From the NCBI GenBank assembly GCA_024206355.1, contig JAAGZM010000152.1:1-14440 (forward strand): a DNA stretch of 14,440 bases, given 5' to 3'. Made by a program: the position numbers and the translations under genes. Every line of letters begins with the position of its first letter. Position 1 is the stretch's first letter. Positions 6,694-13,844 of the stretch are shown here, in pieces. The DNA is from Gammaproteobacteria bacterium (GTDB lineage Bacteria > Pseudomonadota > Gammaproteobacteria > Enterobacterales > GCA-2746155). Below the pieces are notes generated by a model that had not been told where the DNA came from, did no database searches, and worked only from the letters and a program-made list of their open reading frames with translations.

Positions 6694-8085
6694 TTGTCAA
6701 TGCTGCTGAAACTTTCAGTTCATTGTTACCAATTTACTTTAAACATCAAGCAGTTAGCATTAATTATGCTGACTGTTATAGTGTTGTTGCCTGGTTTTAA
6801 TGTGCATGCATCTGCTTCAAATATTATTGGTATTCGATTTTGGCAGTCCCCTGATAAAACACGTGTAGTGTTTGATATGAGTGCTTCTCCTACTCACCAA
6901 TTGCAGTTATTGAAAAATCCTCATCGCGTGGTTATCGATATTGAAGATGGGAGGTTAGACGTTGATCTGACAAAAATTAATATCAATAGCACTATGATAG
7001 ATCGAATTAGAACGAGTCGCTCGTCTGAGAGTGGTAAATTAAGAGTCGTGCTAGATTTAAAGCGAGCAGTTGTTCCGAAAAGTTTTACCTTAAATCCGGT
7101 TCAAAATATTGGTAACCGTTTAGTTTTAGATCTTAAAGAGCCGCAGGAAAAAGTTGTTGCAGAGAAAGGAATTACTCGGGCAACTGATCTGAAAAAGCAT
7201 GATATCTTTGTTGTGATTGATGCCGGTCACGGTGGCGAAGATCCGGGTGCAAGTGGTTATCGAGGCAGCAAAGAAAAAACAATTACCTTAAGCATTGCTC
7301 AAAAACTCGCAAAAGTTATTAACCAGCAGCAAGGTATGAAAGCTGAGTTGAGCCGAACCGGTGACTATTATCTCAGTTTAATTAAGCGTACTGAAATTGC
7401 ACGTAAGAAAGGTGCAGATTTATTCTTATCGATTCATGCGGATGCATTTAAAAATAGAAAAGTGCGAGGATCATCAGTTTGGGTTCTGTCTGATAAAGGT
7501 GCAGATTCTGAAGTGGGTCTTTGGTTAGAGCAACGTGAAAATAATACCGACTTATTGGGTGGCGTTGATAGTGTGGCGTTGAAAAATTATGAGCCAGATG
7601 TCGCTGAAGTTTTATTGAAAATCCAAACCGAACGTTCGGTGCGGTTAAGCCATAGCATTGCGAAAAATATTATTGATGAGTTAGGTAAGATTATGGTGGT
7701 ACATAATAAAAAACCTAGAAAAGCGGGTTTTGTTGTGCTTAAAAATCCAGCTGTACCTTCTATTCTTGTTGAAACTGGTTTTATATCAAATGCGAGTGAT
7801 GAAAAAAACCTACGTTCTTCGAGTTTCCAAAAGAAACTTACTAATAGTATTCTAAAAGGTATTCATGCCTATTTTAGAAGCAACACGCCAAATGGTGTAA
7901 AAATGGCAAGCCTCTCAAGTAATGTAAAATCGGGTAAAACAACCCATCAAATTGTACGAGGTGACACACTTTCAGCCATTGCTAATCAATATGGTGTTTC
8001 CATGTCGAGACTTCGTCGCACTAATGGTCTAAAAAGTGATAAACTTCTAGTTGGAAAGCGCCTGGTGATACCAAGCCAAATCTAA
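6694..8085 (+). CDS. amiB: N-acetylmuramoyl-L-alanine amidase (AMIN, Amidase_3, LysM)
   Basis: This periplasmic amidase cuts the bond between N-acetylmuramic acid and the stem peptide to separate daughter-cell walls. A signal peptide spans about residues 1-41 (hydrophobic core 21-33, cleavage near HASA). An AMIN targeting domain follows at about 44-148. The zinc amidase domain (about 170-395) has zinc ligands His179, Glu194 and His248 and catalytic Glu360 in VETGF. A region at about 272-325 corresponds to the regulatory helix that activators such as EnvC or NlpD displace. A C-terminal LysM (about 417-461) binds peptidoglycan; E. coli AmiB lacks it but Pseudomonas-type AmiB has it. Two starts are possible: TTG 6694, 5 bases after GAGG (6685-6688), or ATG 6700, 11 bases after it. 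The nnr-tsaE-amiB-mutL context supports AmiB over AmiC. Confidence 0.93.
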   Translation: MSMLLKLSVHCYQFTLNIKQLALIMLTVIVLLPGFNVHASASNIIGIRFWQSPDKTRVVFDMSASPTHQLQLLKNPHRVVIDIEDGRLDVDLTKININSTMIDRIRTSRSSESGKLRVVLDLKRAVVPKSFTLNPVQNIGNRLVLDLKEPQEKVVAEKGITRATDLKKHDIFVVIDAGHGGEDPGASGYRGSKEKTITLSIAQKLAKVINQQQGMKAELSRTGDYYLSLIKRTEIARKKGADLFLSIHADAFKNRKVRGSSVWVLSDKGADSEVGLWLEQRENNTDLLGGVDSVALKNYEPDVAEVLLKIQTERSVRLSHSIAKNIIDELGKIMVVHNKKPRKAGFVVLKNPAVPSILVETGFISNASDEKNLRSSSFQKKLTNSILKGIHAYFRSNTPNGVKMASLSSNVKSGKTTHQIVRGDTLSAIANQYGVSMSRLRRTNGLKSDKLLVGKRLVIPSQI

Positions 8086-8108
8086 ACTCAGAAGAGAACA
8101 TAATACCT

Positions 8109-9779
8109 TTGAAGCCTATACAAAAGCTTGATACACAGTTGTCCAATCAGATCGCAGCTGGAGAAGTTGTTGAACGTCCTGCGTCTGTGGTAAAGGAATT
8201 ACTTGAAAACAGTTTAGATGCTGGAGCAACCCGAATCGATATTGAAATTACCTCAGGTGGTAGTGGCTTAATACGAATTCGAGATGATGGTTCAGGCATA
8301 CCTAAAGATCAGCTAACACTAGCATTATCACCTCATGCCACTAGCAAAATATCTAGCCTTGATGATTTAGATAGTATTCGTAGTTTTGGTTTTCGCGGAG
8401 AGGCACTATCTAGTATTAGTAGTGTTAGCCGTTTTACGCTGAGTTCTAGAACAATAGGTGCCAGTCAAGGCTGGCAAGCTGAAGCGGAAGGTCGAGATAT
8501 GCAAGTCAAATTGACACCTATCGCAGCCGCTGAGGGTACGCGTATTGATGTTCGTGAATTGTTTTTTAATACCCCAGCTCGAAGACGATTTATGCGCACC
8601 GAAAAAACTGAGTTTAGTCACATTGAAGAAACGGTAAAGAAAGTTGTTCTGGCAAACTTCAAGGTAGCAATAACATTAAAACATAATGGACGGATGAGCC
8701 GTCGTTATAGAGCTGCTCATGATCGGCAACAGGAAGAGCAGAGAGTAGCTGCTGTCTGTGGACGTCAGTTTATGGAGCGAAGTATCAGGCTTGATTTAGA
8801 GCATCAAAGTATTCGACTTGAAGGCTGGTTGGCGCTACCCGATTATCATAGAAGTCAAACGGACGGGCAGTATTTCTATGTTAATAATCGGCCAGTGAAA
8901 GACAGGGTGCTTAGCCATGCAATTCGGCAGGCTTATCAAAGCTATCTACCAGAAGGTAGAGTTCCAGCATATGTATTATTCTTGACTATTGACCCGCGAA
9001 AGGTTGATGTCAACGTGCATCCAACTAAGCACGAAGTTCGTTTTCATGATGGGCGACTTATCCATGATCTACTTGTTCAGGCAATTGAAAGAGGGCTTAT
9101 TGAAGGCAAAGAACTTATTGATTCAGATTTCCTTGAGTCGGTAAGTCATCAGCATTCTAGTGCACCGTCAATGAGTCAGGGTTATGCGCCTACGGCTCAA
9201 GATACAGAGCAGCATCAGGCTTATCGTTCGTTGCTTCAAAGTGTACAAGGAATATCACCTCAGGGAGTCTCTGAAACTACTGTAAATCAAATAGCCATTG
9301 TTGGCGGTTGGAAATTTCTATCTAGATTGAATAAAGAATATCTTCTTCTTGAGAAAGAAAATGATTTTGTTTTAGTAACCTTGTCACTATTGATAGGACC
9401 GTTTTTTGAACATACTAATAATTTGCAATCTCAGGAGTTTGAGAAGTTATTATTTCCAGAAATATTAACCGTTGAAAATGAAGAAGATGCAAGATTAATA
9501 AACTCTTTCTTTGAACAACATAATGTTTCCTCTAGTATTTCTAGTATGCAAATTACAATTGAAAAAGTCCCTAGTTGGATGACAAATTTTCCCATTAAGA
9601 CGCTTTGTTGTGAACTTATTAATCTGTTTTATAAAGAACAATTGACAGTCGTTAATTTACCTACGTCAGAAGAAAGTGCAATGATGTTTATGAAATTACT
9701 AGAACAATGTGATGATATTAAAACATTAAAGTTAAAACGAATTCCAAAAGATATGATAGTGGATTATTTCAATGAGTAA
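8109..9779 (+). CDS. mutL: DNA mismatch repair protein MutL, TTG start
   Basis: MutL is the GHKL ATPase that links mismatch-bound MutS to strand incision. The N-terminal ATPase (about 1-335) is complete: catalytic Glu30 in ELLENSLDAGAT, DDGSGI from Asp59, HATSKI at 76-81, GFRGEALSSI at 94-103, and Lys307 in NVHPTKHEVRF. The linker (about 335-391) is short. The C-terminal domain (about 392-556) is divergent and AT-rich, and lacks the DQHA(X)2E(X)4E metal site. It is therefore the E. coli type that needs a separate nuclease such as MutH. Total length is 556, against 615 in E. coli. The start is TTG at 8109: N-terminal MKPIQKLDTQLSNQIAAGEV aligns with the family, there is no in-frame ATG or GTG nearby, and the first internal ATG lies after the ATPase motifs. 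GAAGAGA at 8091-8097 is the likely ribosome binding site. It overlaps miaA by 8 nt. Confidence 0.95.
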   Translation: MKPIQKLDTQLSNQIAAGEVVERPASVVKELLENSLDAGATRIDIEITSGGSGLIRIRDDGSGIPKDQLTLALSPHATSKISSLDDLDSIRSFGFRGEALSSISSVSRFTLSSRTIGASQGWQAEAEGRDMQVKLTPIAAAEGTRIDVRELFFNTPARRRFMRTEKTEFSHIEETVKKVVLANFKVAITLKHNGRMSRRYRAAHDRQQEEQRVAAVCGRQFMERSIRLDLEHQSIRLEGWLALPDYHRSQTDGQYFYVNNRPVKDRVLSHAIRQAYQSYLPEGRVPAYVLFLTIDPRKVDVNVHPTKHEVRFHDGRLIHDLLVQAIERGLIEGKELIDSDFLESVSHQHSSAPSMSQGYAPTAQDTEQHQAYRSLLQSVQGISPQGVSETTVNQIAIVGGWKFLSRLNKEYLLLEKENDFVLVTLSLLIGPFFEHTNNLQSQEFEKLLFPEILTVENEEDARLINSFFEQHNVSSSISSMQITIEKVPSWMTNFPIKTLCCELINLFYKEQLTVVNLPTSEESAMMFMKLLEQCDDIKTLKLKRIPKDMIVDYFNE

Positions 9780-10704
9780 TAATCAACCCGTTATCTTTTT
9801 GATGGGGCCAACTGCTTCTGGTAAAACAAATTTGGCTATTGAACTGCATAAGAAACTTGGTTGTGAACTTATTTCGGTAGATTCTGCTTTGGTATATCGA
9901 GGGTTGGATATTGGAACAGCTAAACCATCTAAAGCCGAATTGCAGGAAGCACCGCATCATTTAATTGATATTTGTGAGCCAGAAAAATCTTATTCTGCAT
10001 CTAAATTTTGTGCTGATGCCAGAGTGATCATTGATGAGGCAATAGCGAATCATAAAATACCTGTTTTAGTCGGTGGGACTATGCTTTATTTTCGAGCATT
10101 GAGAGATGGTTTAGCCGATTTGCCCACCGGTGAAGATAAAATCAGAGCACAAATCAGAGAAGAGGCACTAAACACAAGTTGGCAAGCTATGCATGATAAA
10201 TTGGCAATAATTGATCCTGAATCGGCTAATCGAATTATGGTGGGGGATACGCAACGAATTCAGCGTGCTCTTGAAGTCTTTATGATTAGTGGTAAGACCC
10301 TAAGTCAATACTTTAAAAATCAAGCAAAACGTTCTTTACCTTATCCAATTTTAAATTTGGCTATCGTGGCAGGTGATAGGGAATTGATGAGAAAACGCAT
10401 TGCCCAACGATTTGAGCAGATGTTAGATTTGGGTTTTGTTGCAGAGGTAGAAGCGCTCTATAAAAGTAGAGGTTTATCAGCCGATTTACCAGCAATGAGA
10501 AGTGTTGGATACCGTCAAGTTTGTCAGTATTTTGATGGTGAAATGGATTATCAATTAATGAAAGAAAAAGCCATTACTGCAACGCGACATCTTGCTAAGC
10601 GACAAATGACCTGGTTGCGAAAATGGCCTGATTTACAATGGCTTGAGACCACTGATAGAGATAATTTTGAGAAAATCAGGAAGCTTATAGAAAACTTTAG
10701 TTAA
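9772..10704 (+). CDS. miaA: tRNA dimethylallyltransferase MiaA
   Basis: MiaA transfers a dimethylallyl group to N6 of A37 in tRNAs that read UNN codons, the first step to ms2i6A. The 310-residue product matches the E. coli length of 316. It has the P-loop GPTASGKT at 12-19, the SVDSALVYRGLDIGTAKP block from residue 35 with catalytic Asp37, GGTMLYFRAL at 101-110, the RSVGYRQV block, and the C-terminal ATRHLAKRQMTWLRKWP tRNA-binding segment. The ATG lies within the end of mutL, giving an 8-nt overlap, so translation is probably coupled to mutL. The upstream match to a ribosome binding site is weak. The miaA-hfq order is as in E. coli, but a 194-bp gap separates them here. Confidence 0.96.
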   Translation: MSNNQPVIFLMGPTASGKTNLAIELHKKLGCELISVDSALVYRGLDIGTAKPSKAELQEAPHHLIDICEPEKSYSASKFCADARVIIDEAIANHKIPVLVGGTMLYFRALRDGLADLPTGEDKIRAQIREEALNTSWQAMHDKLAIIDPESANRIMVGDTQRIQRALEVFMISGKTLSQYFKNQAKRSLPYPILNLAIVAGDRELMRKRIAQRFEQMLDLGFVAEVEALYKSRGLSADLPAMRSVGYRQVCQYFDGEMDYQLMKEKAITATRHLAKRQMTWLRKWPDLQWLETTDRDNFEKIRKLIENFS

Positions 10705-10898
10705 GCCGATAAGACTAATAACTGCTAATATTTATGAAAAAAATGTATTTATTAGCTACAATTGGGTTGGAAAAAGATATTTTGATACTATATATACAGA
10801 ATCTGCAATCGAAAGTAGAGAGCTTTTGATGTTATTTAAGTATTTATTGGATTGTAGTTGTACTGAATGATAAAAATAACAAAAAAAAGGAGCACAAC
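10705..10898 (+). promoter_or_regulatory. miaA-hfq intergenic region with candidate hfq promoters
   Basis: No gene is supported in these 194 bp. GCTAATA (10724-10730) and TATTAGC (10750-10756) form a 7-bp inverted repeat with a 19-nt loop just after miaA, without a T-tract. Two weak sigma70-like pairs are possible: TTGGGT (10762-10767) with GATACT (10784-10789), 16 bp apart, and TTGGAT (10847-10852) with GATAAA (10869-10874), also 16 bp apart. The length and AT-richness fit an independent hfq promoter region. The hfq ribosome binding site AAAAGGAG (10885-10892) is strong. Confidence 0.4.
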
Positions 10899-11171
10899 AT
10901 GTCCAAAGGACAGACATTACAAGATCCCTATTTGAATGCACTTCGGCGGGAAAAAGTCACTGTTGCGATTTACCTCGTTAATGGCATCAAGTTACAAGGA
11001 CAGATTGATTCATTTGATCAGTTTGTAATTTTATTAAAAAATACAGTTAGCCAAATGGTTTATAAGCATGCAATATCAACCGTTGTTCCATCACGCAATG
11101 TTAAGCTGACTTATTCGAATTCTCCTCAACAGGAAGACGATGCTGCTGCTGAAGGTATTGGTAATAACTAA
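10899..11171 (+). CDS. hfq: RNA chaperone Hfq
   Basis: Hfq is the hexameric Sm-like protein that pairs small RNAs with mRNAs. Residues 1-66 are almost identical to E. coli and Pseudomonas Hfq. Sm1 spans about 8-45 (LQDPYLNALRRE, IYLVNGIKLQGQI), and Sm2 holds Tyr55-Lys56-His57 in VYKHAIS. Proximal-face Gln8, Phe42, Lys56 and His57 and distal-face Tyr25 are present. Rim residues Arg16 and Arg17 are present, with Lys19 in place of E. coli Arg19. The C-terminal tail is short, about 24 residues, with acidic QQEDDAAAEG; the whole protein is 90 residues against 102 in E. coli. A strong AAAAGGAG lies 6 bases before the ATG. The gene is followed by an intrinsic terminator, suggesting that much of its mRNA is monocistronic. 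Confidence 0.98.
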   Translation: MSKGQTLQDPYLNALRREKVTVAIYLVNGIKLQGQIDSFDQFVILLKNTVSQMVYKHAISTVVPSRNVKLTYSNSPQQEDDAAAEGIGNN

Positions 11172-11191
11172 TAGTAAGTTTTCAGTTTAAC

Positions 11192-11215
11192 CTTTTAATT
11201 ATGCTTTTAATTATG
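11192..11215 (+). repeat. 12-bp perfect tandem duplication after hfq
   Basis: CTTTTAATTATG occurs twice in direct succession at 11192-11203 and 11204-11215, between the hfq stop and the terminator hairpin. It is probably a recent replication-slippage duplication, or possibly a U-rich spacer near the hfq mRNA 3' end. No function can be read from it. Confidence 0.8.
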
Positions 11216-11218
11216 AAC

Positions 11219-11249
11219 AAGGGGGCCTGTTAAATCATGCCCCTTTTTT
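11219..11249 (+). terminator. Rho-independent terminator of hfq
   Basis: An 8-bp stem pairs 11219-11226 (AAGGGGGC) with 11239-11246 (GCCCCTTT). Five pairs are G-C and one is G-U, the loop is 12 nt (11227-11238), and T residues continue to 11249. It lies 47 bp after the hfq stop and 63 bp before the hflX start, in the right orientation for hfq. In E. coli hfq and hflX are partly co-transcribed; here the strength of this hairpin suggests hflX depends on read-through or its own promoter. Confidence 0.78.
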
Positions 11250-11312
11250 ATTTTAAAGATACTTGATGAGTAAAGTGGAGTAATATTGAAGTGAGTGTTA
11301 AGGATATCAGTC

Positions 11313-12608
11313 ATGTTTGATCGCCATGAAGGTGGTGAGAACGCTGTACTGGTGCATGTGGATTATTCAGCTAAAGCTAAGGGAGATAATCGCGAAGAGC
11401 TTGAAGAGTTCATTGAACTGGTGACTTCTGCTGGGATCACTATTCTCGATATGGTGACTACAAAACGTCAAGCTCCACATGCTAAATTCTATTTGGGCAA
11501 AGGTAAGATAAATGACCTTTGCGATGCAGTAAAAGTACATCAAGCTGATGTGGTTTTATTTAATCACACCTTAACGCCAGCACAAGAACGTAATATTGAA
11601 GAAGTTTGCCAGTGTAGAGTTGTTGATAGAATTGGCCTCATTCTTGATATCTTTGCTCAACGAGCATTTACTTACGAAGGTAAACTACAGGTAGAACTAG
11701 CTCAGCTAAAGCACATGTCGACTCGTTTGATTAGAGGTTGGACTCACCTTGAGCGTCAAAAAGGTGGTATTGGTCTACGTGGACCAGGTGAAACGCAGCT
11801 TGAAACTGATAGACGTTTGCTCCGAGGTCGAATTGATAACATCGAAAAGCGTTTAGAAAAAGTTTCACAGACTCGAAGTCAAGGTCGTCGCTCACGCAGT
11901 CGCGCGGAAGTACCTACGGTTTCACTGGTTGGCTATACCAATGCTGGAAAGTCGACACTGTTTAATCAGATAACTGGTGCAGAAGTACTGGCTGAGGATA
12001 AATTATTCGCAACACTTGATCCGACTTTTCGAAGGGTTGATGTTGATCAGGGACAACCAATCATTCTTGCTGATACCGTTGGCTTTATTCGTCATTTACC
12101 TCATGATTTAGTAGCAGCATTTCGGGCAACGCTTGAAGAAACTCGCGAAGCTGATCTGTTATTGCATATTATTGATGCTGCCGATCCAACATGGCAAGAA
12201 AAAGAAAAAGCTGTTGATAAGGTATTAAATGAAATTGGTGCAGAAAAAGTGCCACTGCTAAAAGTAATGAACAAGGTTGATTTATTACCTGATCTTGATA
12301 CGGGAATCGTTCACAACGAACATAATAAAATCCAAGAAGTTCGAGTTTCTGCTAAGTCAGAAAAGGGTGTCGAGGAATTATTAACGGCTATTTCACAACT
12401 ACTAGCGGGTGACAGAGTCAATTGTAATATAACGATTCCACCTGAACAGGGTAAGCTACGTGGTCTGCTATTTCATTTAGAAGCAATAAGAGAAGAGAAA
12501 TATCTGGATGACGGCTCTTTGCAGTTATCGATCAATCTGTCACAGGCAGACTGGCAACGTTTAAAGCAACAACTACACATGGACTTAGATCAATTTTTTG
12601 ATAGTTAG
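11313..12608 (+). CDS. hflX: Ribosome-splitting GTPase HflX
   Basis: HflX is a TRAFAC GTPase that binds the 50S subunit and splits stalled or hibernating ribosomes, notably under heat stress. From ATG 11313 the product has 431 residues (E. coli 426) and begins MFDRHEGGENAVLVHV, matching the E. coli start. AAGGAT at 11300-11305 is well spaced for this ATG. A GTG at 11295 would add six residues but is poorly supported. The N-terminal HflX domain contains the GGIGLRGPGETQLE block at about 151-164. A short coiled coil follows at about 168-190. The G domain has GYTNAGKST at 207-215, DTVG at 254-257 and NKVD at 320-323. A basic stretch, SQGRRSRSR, precedes the G domain. It lies between the hfq terminator and hflK. 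Confidence 0.96.
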   Translation: MFDRHEGGENAVLVHVDYSAKAKGDNREELEEFIELVTSAGITILDMVTTKRQAPHAKFYLGKGKINDLCDAVKVHQADVVLFNHTLTPAQERNIEEVCQCRVVDRIGLILDIFAQRAFTYEGKLQVELAQLKHMSTRLIRGWTHLERQKGGIGLRGPGETQLETDRRLLRGRIDNIEKRLEKVSQTRSQGRRSRSRAEVPTVSLVGYTNAGKSTLFNQITGAEVLAEDKLFATLDPTFRRVDVDQGQPIILADTVGFIRHLPHDLVAAFRATLEETREADLLLHIIDAADPTWQEKEKAVDKVLNEIGAEKVPLLKVMNKVDLLPDLDTGIVHNEHNKIQEVRVSAKSEKGVEELLTAISQLLAGDRVNCNITIPPEQGKLRGLLFHLEAIREEKYLDDGSLQLSINLSQADWQRLKQQLHMDLDQFFDS

Positions 12609-12755
12609 TCGAATATTCTTACAATCCATACCTAATCAGTTATGGTAATTGTATTCAAGGCTCTTTATGATGGTCGATTGATATTTAATAGATATTAACA
12701 AGAGCAGTTAAACTTGGTGGCTTAAGCCCATTATTGTTATTTAGGAGAGAGATTT
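12609..12755 (+). promoter_or_regulatory. hflX-hflK intergenic region with imperfect hairpin
   Basis: ACAATCCATA (12621-12630) pairs with TATGG (12641-12645) and ATTGT (12648-12652) around a 10-nt loop, with a 2-nt bulge (12646-12647). No T-tract follows, so it is not a standard terminator. A separate perfect 10-bp palindrome, GGCTTAAGCC, lies at 12719-12728, 27 bp before hflK. TATGAT (12666-12671) is a possible -10 but its -35 is poor. The ribosome binding site AGGAGAGAG sits just before the hflK ATG. The 147-bp gap is larger than most in this window and leaves room for an hflKC promoter. Confidence 0.4.
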
Positions 12756-13829
12756 ATGGCCTGGAATGAACCGGGAAATGGTAACAAAGATAAAGATCCA
12801 TGGGGTAACCGCAATAATCAAGGCGGAGGACCACCTGATCTAGATGATATGCTGAAAAAATTATGGCAACAGATCAGTGGTGGCGGTAGTAAAAAAAACT
12901 CGGGTGGTACTTCTGCTAAATCACCAATGAGTAAATCTGCCATTTACGCAATTTTGGTAATTTTAGCAATATTTTATGTTGTGACAGGTTTTTACACCGT
13001 CGATGAAAAAGAGCGTGGTGTCATACTAAGATTTGGTGCTTACAATGAAACTGTTGGTCCTGGTTTGCACTGGCGTCCTAGAGGTGTTGATAACTATATT
13101 AAGGTTGATATTAGTTCAATTGAACGAACCAGTGTTGATGGCATTATGCTAACTAAAGACGAAAATATCGTTATTGTTAAATTGGGTGTTCAATATCGCA
13201 TTGATAATCCAGAGGATTACTTGTTCAATGTGACTTCACCAGAAGACACAATTACACAGGCTGCTGAAAGTGCGCTACGTGAAGTAGTAGGTAATGCCAT
13301 CATGGATGATATTATTACTACTGGTCGAGAGGCTATCAAAACTGATACCCATGCTTTACTTGAAAAAACAATGGAGCCCTACAAGACTGGCTTGGTTGTA
13401 ACCGAAATTACCTTGCAGGAAGCTGATGCTCCAAGTCAGGTGAAGGCTGCATTCCAAGATGCAATTAAAGCACGTGAGGATGAAGAGAAATATATCAATA
13501 CGGCACAATCTTATGAGAACCAAGTTGTTCCGGTTGCTGAAGGTGCTGCAGCAAGAATGCTAGAAGTTGCTAAAGCTTATGAGCAATCAGCTATTGCTAA
13601 AGCAAAGGGTGATGTTGCTAAGTTCGATAAACTTTTGCCTGAGTATGTTTCCGCTCCTGAAGTTACAAGACAGCGCCTGTATATTGAGACTATGGAAAAT
13701 GTATATAGCAGAGTGAATAAGGTGTTAATTGATGTGGAGGGTGGAAATAACATGATGTATCTGCCCCTTGATCAGTTGATTAAGAATAACCGTAACAGTT
13801 CTGATGCTCGCGCTTCAGGCAATAACTAG
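12756..13829 (+). CDS. hflK: FtsH protease modulator HflK
   Basis: HflK is an SPFH (prohibitin-like) inner-membrane protein that assembles with HflC into a cage around FtsH and limits access of membrane substrates. The cytoplasmic N-terminus is the typical Gly/Asn/Pro-rich stretch starting MAWNEPGNG and including DPWG and GPPDLDD. A single membrane segment lies at about residues 61-80, followed by the SPFH domain from the TVDEKERGVILRFG motif at 81, facing the periplasm. A long helical region (about 220-300) contains AFQDAIKAREDEEKYI and alanine-rich segments, then RLYIETMENV and the MMYLPLDQ block. At 357 residues it lacks the low-complexity C-terminal tail of E. coli HflK (419). Its stop is 15 bp from the hflC ATG, so the pair is certainly an operon. 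Confidence 0.97.
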   Translation: MAWNEPGNGNKDKDPWGNRNNQGGGPPDLDDMLKKLWQQISGGGSKKNSGGTSAKSPMSKSAIYAILVILAIFYVVTGFYTVDEKERGVILRFGAYNETVGPGLHWRPRGVDNYIKVDISSIERTSVDGIMLTKDENIVIVKLGVQYRIDNPEDYLFNVTSPEDTITQAAESALREVVGNAIMDDIITTGREAIKTDTHALLEKTMEPYKTGLVVTEITLQEADAPSQVKAAFQDAIKAREDEEKYINTAQSYENQVVPVAEGAAARMLEVAKAYEQSAIAKAKGDVAKFDKLLPEYVSAPEVTRQRLYIETMENVYSRVNKVLIDVEGGNNMMYLPLDQLIKNNRNSSDARASGNN

Positions 13830-13844
13830 TAGGAGGAAAATATA

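Noticed and set aside
9279..9779. Possible frameshift or gene fusion in the mutL C-terminal half
   Set aside because: The frame is open to its end, the C-terminal part still has the size and general pattern expected of an E. coli-type MutL dimerisation domain, and it runs into miaA with a normal overlap. Divergence is the simpler reading.
10756..10941. Minus-strand 61-codon frame upstream of hfq
   Set aside because: It overlaps the hfq start, has low-complexity content and no initiation signal. The region is better read as an hfq leader.
11295..11312. GTG start extending HflX by six residues
   Set aside because: ATG 11313 has a well-placed AAGGAT and matches the family N-terminus MFDR; the extension has neither.
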